Source: Ilyomonas sp963847085 (GTDB lineage: Bacteria; Bacteroidota; Bacteroidia; Chitinophagales; Chitinophagaceae). From it: a stretch of DNA of 64,000 nt. A program made the position numbers and the translations under genes. The stretch is from the NCBI GenBank assembly GCA_963847085.1, contig CAWJYO010000010.1:62001-126000 (forward strand), in the 5' to 3' direction. Of the stretch, positions 18,326 to 25,588 are shown piece by piece. The notes beneath the pieces are model-generated. The model was not told where the DNA came from. It did no database searches and saw nothing but the letters and a program-made list of their open reading frames with translations. Each line of letters begins with the position of its first letter. The stretch's first letter is position 1.

Positions 18326-18349
18326 ACTGTTCGTACACTTGCGTACAGT
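18326..18349. promoter_or_regulatory. Imperfect 24-bp dyad, possible activator site
   Basis: ACTGT at the left end pairs with ACAGT at the right, with further CG and A/T matches inside (8 of 12 positions symmetrical). It lies about 64 bp upstream of the candidate sigma-54 -24 element, in the divergent control region of an NtrC-type gene. Binding is inference. Confidence 0.35.
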
Positions 18350-18400
18350 ATGAATGTAAATTGCAAAAATAAGTAATTGATTATCAATGATAGTAGCAGT

Positions 18401-18416
18401 TGGCATTCCTCTTTCA
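18401..18416 (+). promoter_or_regulatory. Candidate sigma-54 promoter (TGGCAT-N5-TTTCA)
   Basis: It matches the -24/-12 consensus TGGCAY-N5-TTGCA except for G to T in the -12 element. It is oriented toward the small-protein/HlyD/ABC genes and divergent from the sigma-54 activator gene, which makes the call more plausible. Confidence 0.45.
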
Positions 18417-18445
18417 AATACAATTGCGATTCAATCATGTGCAAT

Positions 18446-18476
18446 TGTTCCCGTGTTTCTACACAGGGACTTTTTT
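18446..18476 (+). terminator. Terminator-like hairpin in the 5' leader (possible attenuator)
   Basis: The stem gttcccgtgt / acacagggac (18446-18455 with 18461-18470, with one mispaired position) has a ttct-a loop and is followed directly by six T (18471-18476). No gene ends upstream on this strand, so it sits between promoter and first ORF rather than after a gene. Confidence 0.6.
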
Positions 18477-18498
18477 AGAAAAACAAAAACGTACCGCT

Positions 18499-18681
18499 AT
18501 GCTGAACATAAGAAATATAATCGCTGTAAATATTGTTGCTTTTGCAACTGTCATTTGTGTTTTGCTGGTTCATACACAACGGCAAAAAATGGTTTGTAAG
18601 GATGAATGTACATCTTCATCACAAACCGTTACGGGCACTAATTTTAGTATTGTCAATATTCTTTCTGTGAAATTCAGATAA
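18499..18681 (+). CDS. Small membrane-anchored protein, 60 aa
   Basis: One N-terminal hydrophobic helix (IIAVNIVAFATVICVLLV), then a basic linker and a short polar tail with a C-x3-C pair (MVCKDECTSSS). It resembles small one-helix proteins found beside efflux genes in Chitinophagales, but no named family is recognised. It is the first gene after the candidate sigma-54 promoter and leader hairpin, 46 bp before the HlyD gene. The ATG at 18499 is chosen because the longer frame (from 18400) runs through the hairpin. Confidence 0.5.
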   Translation: MLNIRNIIAVNIVAFATVICVLLVHTQRQKMVCKDECTSSSQTVTGTNFSIVNILSVKFR

Positions 18682-18727
18682 GTGTAATCAACGAATCATT
18701 TTATAAATAAAAACAAACGAATAAGCT

Positions 18728-19981
18728 GTGGACAGAGCGATACCAAAAAAGACATGGACAACGAAAAGAATATTAACGATTGCCGGCATTACAGCCATTG
18801 TATTGCTCATTGCAGGGAGTATTTATTTTACCGCCGGCGGTAGCAAGCTGAACGTGCAAACCGACCGCATAACAATAAGTGAAGTAACCAAAGGACCGTT
18901 TCAGGTAACCATTCCTGTGAATGGTGTGGTGATGCCCATTTCAACTATTTATTTAGATGCAATGGAAGGTGGAAGAGTGGAGGAAAAATATGTGGAAGAT
19001 GGCACGATAATGAAAAAAGACCAGCCAATTTTGCGATTGTCGAATACAGATTTGGAATTGAGCCTCGTGAACCAGGAAACGTCGGTATACAACCTGCTTA
19101 CGCAAATGCAAATCGCCCGTAATGCTGCGTTGCAAAACACCACATCGAAGCTGAACCAAATGACTGATGTAGAAAATGATTTGAAAGAAGCCCAACGCAT
19201 ATATGAACTGAACAAACGCTTGTATGATCAAAAAGCCATTGGATTGCAGGATTATCAGCAAGCGTTGAATAAATACAACTACCAGGTGGCAAAAAAGAAA
19301 TTAACGCAACAGTTGTTAAACCAGGATAGTGCATCAACCAAGCAACAATTGGCGCAGGCACAACAATCGTATTTGGGATCGCAAAATGCGCTTGCGGTAA
19401 TGAGGCAGAAGGTGGGCGATTTAATTGTTCGCGCTCCGGTTGATGGGCAGCTTACTTCATTAGATGCAGAAATCGGGCAAAACAAAAACAAAGGCGAACG
19501 GCTTGGGCAGATTGATGTGTTGAGCGGCTTTAAAGTGCGCGTGGATGTTGATGAGCATTATCTATCGCAAGTGTCTACCGGGTTGCAGGGCAAGTTTACT
19601 TTTGCCGATAAAGATTATACGTTGCAAATTAAAAAAGTGTACACACAGGTAACCAGTGGTCGCTTCCAGGTTGATATGGCGTTTCAGGGAGATGTTCCTA
19701 AGGGCATTCGCCGAGGTCAAACTTTACAAATCTTATTGGCGTTAAGCGATGAAACGCAGGCGGTGCTGGTTCCGAAGGGAGGTTTCTATCAGCAAACTGG
19801 CGGCAACTGGATTTTTAAAGTAGAGCCTGATGGTAAAATGGCAGTGCGCAAAGACATTCAGTTGGGACGTCAAAATACCGATTATTATGAAGTGCTGGGC
19901 GGCTTACAGCCTGGTGATAAAGTAGTAACGAGCAGCTACGAGAATTACGATAAAATGCAGGAGTTAATCTTGAATAAATAG
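18728..19981 (+). CDS. HlyD-family periplasmic adaptor (efflux/ABC type)
   Basis: A 417-residue membrane fusion protein: an N-terminal membrane helix (ILTIAGITAIVLLIAGSIYF), a split biotinyl-lipoyl domain (first half near YVEDGTIMKKDQPIL, second half near VRAPVDGQLTSLDAEIG), an alpha-helical hairpin between them, then beta-barrel and membrane-proximal domains. It links an inner-membrane pump to an outer-membrane channel. The start is GTG at 18728, with the recurrent word aaaaacaaac at 18709-18718. An ABC ATPase gene follows, but no permease does. Confidence 0.9.
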   Translation: MDRAIPKKTWTTKRILTIAGITAIVLLIAGSIYFTAGGSKLNVQTDRITISEVTKGPFQVTIPVNGVVMPISTIYLDAMEGGRVEEKYVEDGTIMKKDQPILRLSNTDLELSLVNQETSVYNLLTQMQIARNAALQNTTSKLNQMTDVENDLKEAQRIYELNKRLYDQKAIGLQDYQQALNKYNYQVAKKKLTQQLLNQDSASTKQQLAQAQQSYLGSQNALAVMRQKVGDLIVRAPVDGQLTSLDAEIGQNKNKGERLGQIDVLSGFKVRVDVDEHYLSQVSTGLQGKFTFADKDYTLQIKKVYTQVTSGRFQVDMAFQGDVPKGIRRGQTLQILLALSDETQAVLVPKGGFYQQTGGNWIFKVEPDGKMAVRKDIQLGRQNTDYYEVLGGLQPGDKVVTSSYENYDKMQELILNK

Positions 19982-20104
19982 CTGCAAGGTGAAAGCCAAA
20001 AGCTATAAGTAAAGAAATAGAATTATCAATTCCTTTTTTAGTGCAAAAACAAACCATCAATAACAAACCACAGAGGGCTTGCAGCTTGTAGCTTGCGGCT
20101 CAAA
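19981..20104. repeat. Two heptad arrays flanking a recurrent word, between HlyD and ABC genes
   Basis: The first array (19981-20015) reads gctgcaa, ggtgaaa, gccaaaa, gctataa, gtaaaga. The second (20077-20104) reads gcttgca, gcttgta, gcttgcg, gctcaaa. Between them lies aaaaacaaac at 20045-20054. Confidence 0.65.
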
Positions 20105-20120
20105 ATTCAAAACATTCGCC

Positions 20121-20798
20121 ATGATAAAAATTACTGAATTAGAAAAAGTGTACCGCACCGAAGAAGTAGAAACGGTTGCCTTGAACAAGCTAACGCTTGA
20201 AGTAAAGGAAGGAGAATTCGTTGCCGTTATGGGACCTTCGGGCTGCGGCAAATCAACCCTATTAAACATTCTTGGTTTGTTGGATGATCCCGATAAAGGC
20301 AGTTTTGTTTTTAACGGTATTGAAGTGGCGCATTTCAATGAGCGCAAGCGTGCCGATTTGCGCAAGCACAACATTGGTTTTGTGTTTCAAAGTTTTAATT
20401 TAATTGATGAATTGACTGTGTTTGAAAACGTTGAATTGCCTCTCATTTATACAGGCGTAAAAGCCGATGAGCGCAAAAAACGCGTTGAACAGGTATTGGA
20501 TAAAGTACAGATCATGCACCGCCGGAACCATTATCCACAACAGCTTTCAGGCGGTCAGCAACAGCGTGTGGCAGTGGCTCGTGCTGTGGTAAATCATCCC
20601 AAATTGATTCTTGCCGATGAACCTACCGGAAACCTTGATAGCAACAATGGTAATGAAGTAATGGAATTGCTTACCGAACTGAACGAACAAGGCACAACCA
20701 TAGTAATGGTAACGCACAGCGAACACGATGCACGATACAGCCATCGCATCATTCGTATGTTGGATGGGCAAACGGTAACGCAGAATATATTGGTGTGA
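20121..20798 (+). CDS. ABC transporter ATP-binding protein (LolD/MacB type)
   Basis: A 225-residue ATPase with Walker A GPSGCGKST, Q-loop in IGFVFQSFNLI, signature LSGGQQQRVAVARA, Walker B LILADEPTGNLD and H-loop VTHSEHDA. This is the MacB/LolD subfamily, which normally energises FtsX-like permeases. It follows the HlyD gene and is probably its partner. The ATG at 20121 is chosen over the upstream TTG frame (20079), which lies in a heptad array. The permease that should complete the system is missing; the next gene is on the opposite strand. Confidence 0.92.
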   Translation: MIKITELEKVYRTEEVETVALNKLTLEVKEGEFVAVMGPSGCGKSTLLNILGLLDDPDKGSFVFNGIEVAHFNERKRADLRKHNIGFVFQSFNLIDELTVFENVELPLIYTGVKADERKKRVEQVLDKVQIMHRRNHYPQQLSGGQQQRVAVARAVVNHPKLILADEPTGNLDSNNGNEVMELLTELNEQGTTIVMVTHSEHDARYSHRIIRMLDGQTVTQNILV

Positions 20799-20813
20799 AA
20801 ACGAAGTAATTGT

Positions 20814-21812
20814 TTACAATTTTATTTTCTTTTTATTCATCATCCACAAACCTGCGGTAACACCAGCAAACAACAAACCTGCGGCAACCAATCGTTGCTT
20901 GCGAACGGCTGCATCGGCAGGCGAATTCCAGCCGCCATAAATGGACGTTCCGTAATCAACCGGCTCAAACAAATTGCCGCTGGTTACAGTCACATCATCA
21001 GCATCTTTAAAATAAGTGCGCATAAACAAAGCCGTGAGGTTACGCGTCAATTTGGGCGAAACAAAATGCGACAGCCGCAATAGTGTGGCAACGCTTCCAA
21101 CGGTGGTTCCGTCTTTTGGTTTTACCGCTATTTTTAGCATGGCACGGGCCACTTTCTGCGGGTCATAAACCGGTGGTGCAGGCTTTAAATAAACGCCGGT
21201 GTAATTGCCCGCATGTTGCGTTCCGGGTGTATCTAAAAAGGCAGGAAATAAATCGCACACGTGAATGTTTTTATACTTTGCCAACTCGCCACGCAAAGCT
21301 TCCGAAAAACCACGGATACCATACTTGCTTGCTGAATAGCCAACACCAAAAGGAACAGGAACCCAGCCACCAACTGAAATATTATTTATCAATGTGCCAT
21401 AACCTTGTTTAATAAATTGTTGCACCGCTGCATGTGCGCCATGCACATAACCAATAAGGTTGGTTTCTATCACCTGCGTATGAATCTGAACCGGTGTTTT
21501 ATCAAAATCACCGGCAGCCAGCACACCGGCATTGTTGATCCAAACATCAATCTTACTGCTCCTTTCAATGGCTGCTTTGGCAAGGCCTTTTACATCAGCA
21601 GCACTGGTAACGTCGGTTACAACAGCTATTGCATTCGCACCCCATTCCTTACATTCTTCTGCGGCATCGTACAAAGCTTTCTCACCCCGCGCAGCCAATA
21701 TCAGTGTGGCTTTATGTTTGGCAAATTCAATGGCAGCCGCACGGCCAATACCGCTTGATGCGCCGGTGATAACAATGGTTTTGTTTTGTAATAGAGAAGT
21801 ATCTGTTGACAT
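20814..21812 (-). CDS. SDR family oxidoreductase with C-terminal membrane anchor
   Basis: A 332-residue short-chain dehydrogenase. The cofactor motif is TGASSGIGRAA, the structural motif NNAG, the catalytic Ser in NNISVGGW and the pair YSASK. The C-terminus carries a hydrophobic segment (LVAAGLLFAGVTAGLWMM) followed by KKK, suggesting membrane attachment. The substrate is unknown. The gene is convergent with the ABC gene (15-bp gap). Confidence 0.9.
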   Translation of the reverse strand: MSTDTSLLQNKTIVITGASSGIGRAAAIEFAKHKATLILAARGEKALYDAAEECKEWGANAIAVVTDVTSAADVKGLAKAAIERSSKIDVWINNAGVLAAGDFDKTPVQIHTQVIETNLIGYVHGAHAAVQQFIKQGYGTLINNISVGGWVPVPFGVGYSASKYGIRGFSEALRGELAKYKNIHVCDLFPAFLDTPGTQHAGNYTGVYLKPAPPVYDPQKVARAMLKIAVKPKDGTTVGSVATLLRLSHFVSPKLTRNLTALFMRTYFKDADDVTVTSGNLFEPVDYGTSIYGGWNSPADAAVRKQRLVAAGLLFAGVTAGLWMMNKKKIKL

Positions 21813-22002
21813 AAGTTTATTTTATATTAAGTGAAAAGATGATACAACATTTAAGCCACAGCATTTGTAGCATCGGAACAGGCTCAAATACTTCTTTACT
21901 ATGAATGATAAGTTCATCGTAACCGTTTGAGATTTCTTTTTATTGGCAATTGTTTTGCACATCAGCCAACATCTTTATAACATTCAATCGGATTTAATGG
22001 TA

Positions 22003-23745
22003 ATGAAGAAGAAAATAATTATCACAGTTGCTGTGTTGTTAATTGTATTGGCTGGAGTTTATTTCTTTACAAGAAAAAAAACCGTCTTTTCAGAAGATAA
22101 AGCAGCGGCAATAAAAGAGATTCCTCCTGATTCCGCTAACGTTTGGTGGTATAAAAAAGCAGTGATTTATAATGTGGATGTTGAAAAATACAAAGACGCT
22201 GATGGTGATGGAATTGGCGATTTTAAAGGATTAACCCAAAAGCTTTCTTATATTGATTCGTTGGGATTTAATACGATTTGGTTAGCACCTTTTCAACCAA
22301 CACCGAATTTAGATGACGGCTACGATATATCGGATTATTACAGCATTGACAAACGCCTCGGTACAGAGCAGGATTTTGAAGCTTTTATGCAGGCGGCTAA
22401 CGCTCGCCACATTCGTGTAATTATGGATTTGGTGGTCAACCATACTTCCGATCAATCTTCCTGGTTTCAAGAAGCTGAAAAAGATACAAATTCGGCATAT
22501 CATAACTGGTATGTATGGCAAAAAGAACGTCCCGAAAACTATAATGTGGGCATGGTGTTTCCCGGCGTGCAAAAAGAAATCTGGAGCTACAATACCATTG
22601 CTAAAGAGTATTACTATCACCGGTTTTATAAGTTCCAGCCCGACCTGAATATGCAGAATTTAGCTGTGCAGGCAGAGGTTCGTAAGATCATTAAGTTCTG
22701 GATTGATAAAGGCATGTCGGGCTTCCGTATGGATGCTGTTCCCTTTGTAATCGAAGTGCCACAAACAAAAGGAGATGACTTTCCATTGCAGTTTGAGCTC
22801 ATCAATAATATGCGTAATTACATGCAATCTATTCGTAAAGATGCCGTCATTTTGGGTGAAGCCAATGTTGAACCTAAACTCAATAAAAAGTACTACGGTG
22901 ATAATGGCGAGCGCATCAATATGATGTTTAATTTTTGGGTAAACCAGCACCTGTTTTATTCGCTTACAACCGGCGAGGTTAAGCCTTTGCAACAAGCGTT
23001 AGAAGATACTAAGAACATTCCTCAACAATCGCAGTGGGGACAGTTTCTCCGCAATCATGATGAGATTGATTTGGGGCGATTATCGAAAAAAGAAAGAGAA
23101 GAAGTGTACGGCCGCATGGGCCCCGATAAAAGTATGCAGTTGTATGACCGTGGCATCCGCAGGCGTTTTGCGCCGATGATTGATAATCTTGCCATGGAGA
23201 AAATGGCGTATAGTGTTTTGTTTACTATGCCATGCACGCCTGTTGTTAGGTATGGTGAAGAAATTGGAATGGGCGATAATCTGGCTTTGAATGAACGTGA
23301 AAGTGTGCGTACTCCTATGCAATGGGATAGCAGTAAAGACGCTGGTTTTTCAACGGCTGCTGTTACTGTAACGCCCCTTATTGATACCGGCAGATACGCA
23401 TATAAATTGGTGAATGTTACGGCGGAACAAAAGGATAGCAATTCGCTTCTCTCTTTTATTAAACAGATCATTCAGTTGCACGAGAGCTTACCGCAAATCA
23501 GTTATGGCAACTGGAATCTGATAGATACTAAATCGGCTCATATCTTGGGCATTCGTTACGAATGGGAAAGAAAAGTTATAATCGCTTTGCACAACTTCAG
23601 CGGCGAAAAACAAACTGTGAATCTGCATGATAATCATACAATGCAAACCTTACTTTCATCCTTTGGTTTGGGCAGTATAGATGGGAACAAAGACATCACT
23701 CTACCTTCTTACGGATTGCTTTGGCTGGAGTATAAATCAAAGTGA
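22003..23745 (+). CDS. GH13 alpha-amylase family enzyme (trehalose synthase-like), membrane-anchored or exported
   Basis: About 580 residues: an N-terminal hydrophobic anchor (IIITVAVLLIVLAGVYFF), then a TIM barrel. Conserved regions are VIMDLVVNHT (region I), GFRMDAVPF (nucleophile Asp244), ILGEANVEP (acid/base Glu286) and LRNHDEIDL (Asp353). The regions resemble trehalose synthase or alpha-glucosyltransferase more than secreted amylase. The start is at 22003 or 21997 (two close ATGs); the frame further up begins with TTG. Likely role: cleavage or transfer on alpha-glucosides in the envelope. No maltokinase partner is seen. Confidence 0.88.
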   Translation: MKKKIIITVAVLLIVLAGVYFFTRKKTVFSEDKAAAIKEIPPDSANVWWYKKAVIYNVDVEKYKDADGDGIGDFKGLTQKLSYIDSLGFNTIWLAPFQPTPNLDDGYDISDYYSIDKRLGTEQDFEAFMQAANARHIRVIMDLVVNHTSDQSSWFQEAEKDTNSAYHNWYVWQKERPENYNVGMVFPGVQKEIWSYNTIAKEYYYHRFYKFQPDLNMQNLAVQAEVRKIIKFWIDKGMSGFRMDAVPFVIEVPQTKGDDFPLQFELINNMRNYMQSIRKDAVILGEANVEPKLNKKYYGDNGERINMMFNFWVNQHLFYSLTTGEVKPLQQALEDTKNIPQQSQWGQFLRNHDEIDLGRLSKKEREEVYGRMGPDKSMQLYDRGIRRRFAPMIDNLAMEKMAYSVLFTMPCTPVVRYGEEIGMGDNLALNERESVRTPMQWDSSKDAGFSTAAVTVTPLIDTGRYAYKLVNVTAEQKDSNSLLSFIKQIIQLHESLPQISYGNWNLIDTKSAHILGIRYEWERKVIIALHNFSGEKQTVNLHDNHTMQTLLSSFGLGSIDGNKDITLPSYGLLWLEYKSK

Positions 23746-23814
23746 TTTTTTTTATACCATTTCATCATTGATAAAATAAAACACGGGTAATATTTTAGTG
23801 CAAAAACAAAAGAA

Positions 23815-23841
23815 GCAAACCTGTTAGGTTTGCGTATTTTT
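23815..23841 (+). terminator. Terminator after the GH13 gene
   Basis: An 8-bp stem gcaaacct / aggtttgc (23815-23822 with 23826-23833), loop gtt, tail gtattttt. The stem is a member of the AACCTGnnAGGTT palindrome family. It is preceded by a near copy of the recurrent word (gcaaaaacaaaa). Confidence 0.7.
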
Positions 23842-23896
23842 ACTTCAATTGCTTACTGAATTTGGTCATTGTTATCAATCATAAATCAAAAAAACA

Positions 23897-24934
23897 TCAA
23901 TCAGAAATCTCCTCCCACCACCTTTTCCTGGGATAGGTTTCGCCAATTACAACAGGTTCGCCAATCATGGGTGTAATGACATTTACATTTAGTTCTTCTC
24001 CTTTTTTGGTAACACGGTTAATCGGTTCATTCCAGGGATGTAAAGAAATAGAAAACTTTGCCCAATGCACCGGCAGCAACGCTTTTGTTTTTACATCAAT
24101 AGCAGCTTGTGCTGTTTCTTCGGGCATCATGTGTATGTCGTGCCATGCTTCATTGTACTGTCCGCATTCCAATAAGGCAATATCAAACGGGCCAAATCGT
24201 TCGCCAATTTCTTTTATATGCGAGCCATAACCCGTATCGCCACCCAACAACAATTTGTACTCTTTTGTTGCCAAAACAAAACCTGACCAAAGCGTTTGAT
24301 CACGCTTGATTCCGCGTCCGGAAAAATGCCTTGCGGGTAAAGCGGTGAGTTGTATGTCGTTATCCAAATGGATGGTTTGATGCCAGTCTAACTCCTTTAT
24401 TTTTTCTTCCTCATAACCCCAATATTGTAAATGAGAAGCCACACCCAATGAGGTACAAACCAGTTTGGTTTTGTTCTTTAATTTGAGAATCGTTTCATAA
24501 TCCAAATGATCGTAATGGTCGTGCGTTATAATCAAAACATCAATCGGAGGCATGTCATCAACTCCATAAACATTCGTTCCTTTAAACGCTTTGTTCATGC
24601 CTTTAAAAGGCGAAACATAACCGCTGAAAACAGGATCAACCAGAATATTTTTATTGTTGATTTTTATAAAATAAGAAGAATGCCCAAACCAAACAATAAC
24701 GGGCTTTTCAGACTGTATAGAATGCAAATTTGTTTTGATGGCTGGCAACGGTTTTGGCGGAAAACAGTTGGCAGGTTTGTTAAAAAATTTAAAGAGAATA
24801 CCAAACACTTTAAAGCTCATTTGCATCATTGCAGTTGGCTCCGGATTTTGAAATTTTCCGTCGCGGTATTTGGGCGAGCCTTGTACTTTTTCTTTTTCCT
24901 TTCCGGCAGGTAATTTTCCAAAAGCTTCGAACAT
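23897..24934 (-). CDS. MBL-fold metallo-hydrolase (NAPE-PLD/UlaG-like)
   Basis: A 345-residue metallo-beta-lactamase-fold hydrolase. The metal motif is ITHDHYDHLDYET, with later ligands in LPARHFSGRG, GGDTGYG and LPVHWAKFS. Such proteins act on phosphodiesters or lactones; the closest look is to N-acylphosphatidylethanolamine phospholipase D-like enzymes, but the substrate cannot be assigned. The ATG at 24934 gives a short Lys-rich leader. Heptad-like atcaatc units precede its stop. Confidence 0.85.
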   Translation of the reverse strand: MFEAFGKLPAGKEKEKVQGSPKYRDGKFQNPEPTAMMQMSFKVFGILFKFFNKPANCFPPKPLPAIKTNLHSIQSEKPVIVWFGHSSYFIKINNKNILVDPVFSGYVSPFKGMNKAFKGTNVYGVDDMPPIDVLIITHDHYDHLDYETILKLKNKTKLVCTSLGVASHLQYWGYEEEKIKELDWHQTIHLDNDIQLTALPARHFSGRGIKRDQTLWSGFVLATKEYKLLLGGDTGYGSHIKEIGERFGPFDIALLECGQYNEAWHDIHMMPEETAQAAIDVKTKALLPVHWAKFSISLHPWNEPINRVTKKGEELNVNVITPMIGEPVVIGETYPRKRWWEEISD

Positions 24935-25000
24935 TTGTTTTTGTTTTGAAAAGGAAAGATAAGTTCATTTTCATTGTTTGTTTTTGTTTGAAAAAGTTCC

Positions 25001-25029
25001 CGCAGATAACGCAGATTTACGCGGAAATA
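25001..25029. repeat. Dispersed CGCAGAT-type phased repeat
   Basis: ccgcagata-acgcagattt-acgcggaaat: three roughly 10-bp units. Related fragments lie at 31642-31705 and 53405-53436. Confidence 0.45.
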
Positions 25030-25118
25030 GAATAGAAATATCTGCATTAGCTGCGGGCAAAATTTCAAAACAATATTTCTTTCACCTTTGTTTCATTATT
25101 CATGCAAAAACAAACTTC

Positions 25119-25412
25119 ATGCGTTACGACAACAATGCACTTCATATTAATACAAACGAGCATCGCTTTGAAATGGATGTTGAAGGGCACAAAGCATTTA
25201 TGGATTACAAACAAAGCGGCAAAAAATTATACCTTGTTCACACCGAAGTGCCATCGCAGTTAGAAGGCAAAGGCGTTGGTTCTGCTTTGGTTCAAAAGAC
25301 ATTGCAATACATCGAAGAGCATCATTTGCAATTTGTGCCGTATTGTCCATTTGTTCAATCTTACTTACAACGGCATCCCGAATGGAAACGTTTGGAAGCA
25401 GACGAAACATAG
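25119..25412 (+). CDS. Small GNAT-like N-acetyltransferase (YjdJ type)
   Basis: A 97-residue minimal acetyltransferase fold. The acetyl-CoA-binding motif is LEGKGVGSALV, and the end of the domain has VPYCPFVQSYLQRHPEW, a hallmark of the YjdJ/GTT-like subfamily. The substrate is unknown. The ATG at 25119 is preceded 4 bp upstream by the recurrent word aaaaacaaac (25106-25115), and another copy follows the stop (25428-25437). Confidence 0.85.
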   Translation: MRYDNNALHINTNEHRFEMDVEGHKAFMDYKQSGKKLYLVHTEVPSQLEGKGVGSALVQKTLQYIEEHHLQFVPYCPFVQSYLQRHPEWKRLEADET

Positions 25413-25588
25413 CTTTAAAAAAGGGGCAAAAACAAACATTGCAGGGCAAATTTCCTTAATCTTCCATTCAACAAGTCACTTCAAATCTCCGTCTCTGCCA
25501 TTTTTTCATCTTTTGTCCGGTGGCATAGTGATTGATAACTACAAGCTGTAATTTATAAATCTAACCACTAAGAATTCAATTACTTAAT

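Larger units (their letters stand above)
17779..18498. other. 720-bp regulatory spacer between ntrC-like gene and efflux genes
   Basis: No convincing gene is seen here. It contains a direct repeat of tggtgtttg (about 17850 and 17872), two AACCTGnnAGGTT palindromes, a 24-bp dyad (18326-18349), a candidate sigma-54 promoter (18401-18416) and a terminator-like hairpin (18446-18476). A frame at 18129-18338 on the minus strand is unsupported. Confidence 0.6.

Noticed and set aside
18129..18338. 69-codon minus-strand ORF in the NtrC spacer
   Set aside because: It overlaps palindromic repeats, has no start context and no recognisable feature.
22309..23471. Minus-strand ORFs within the GH13 gene
   Set aside because: Antisense shadows of an intact enzyme with all catalytic residues.
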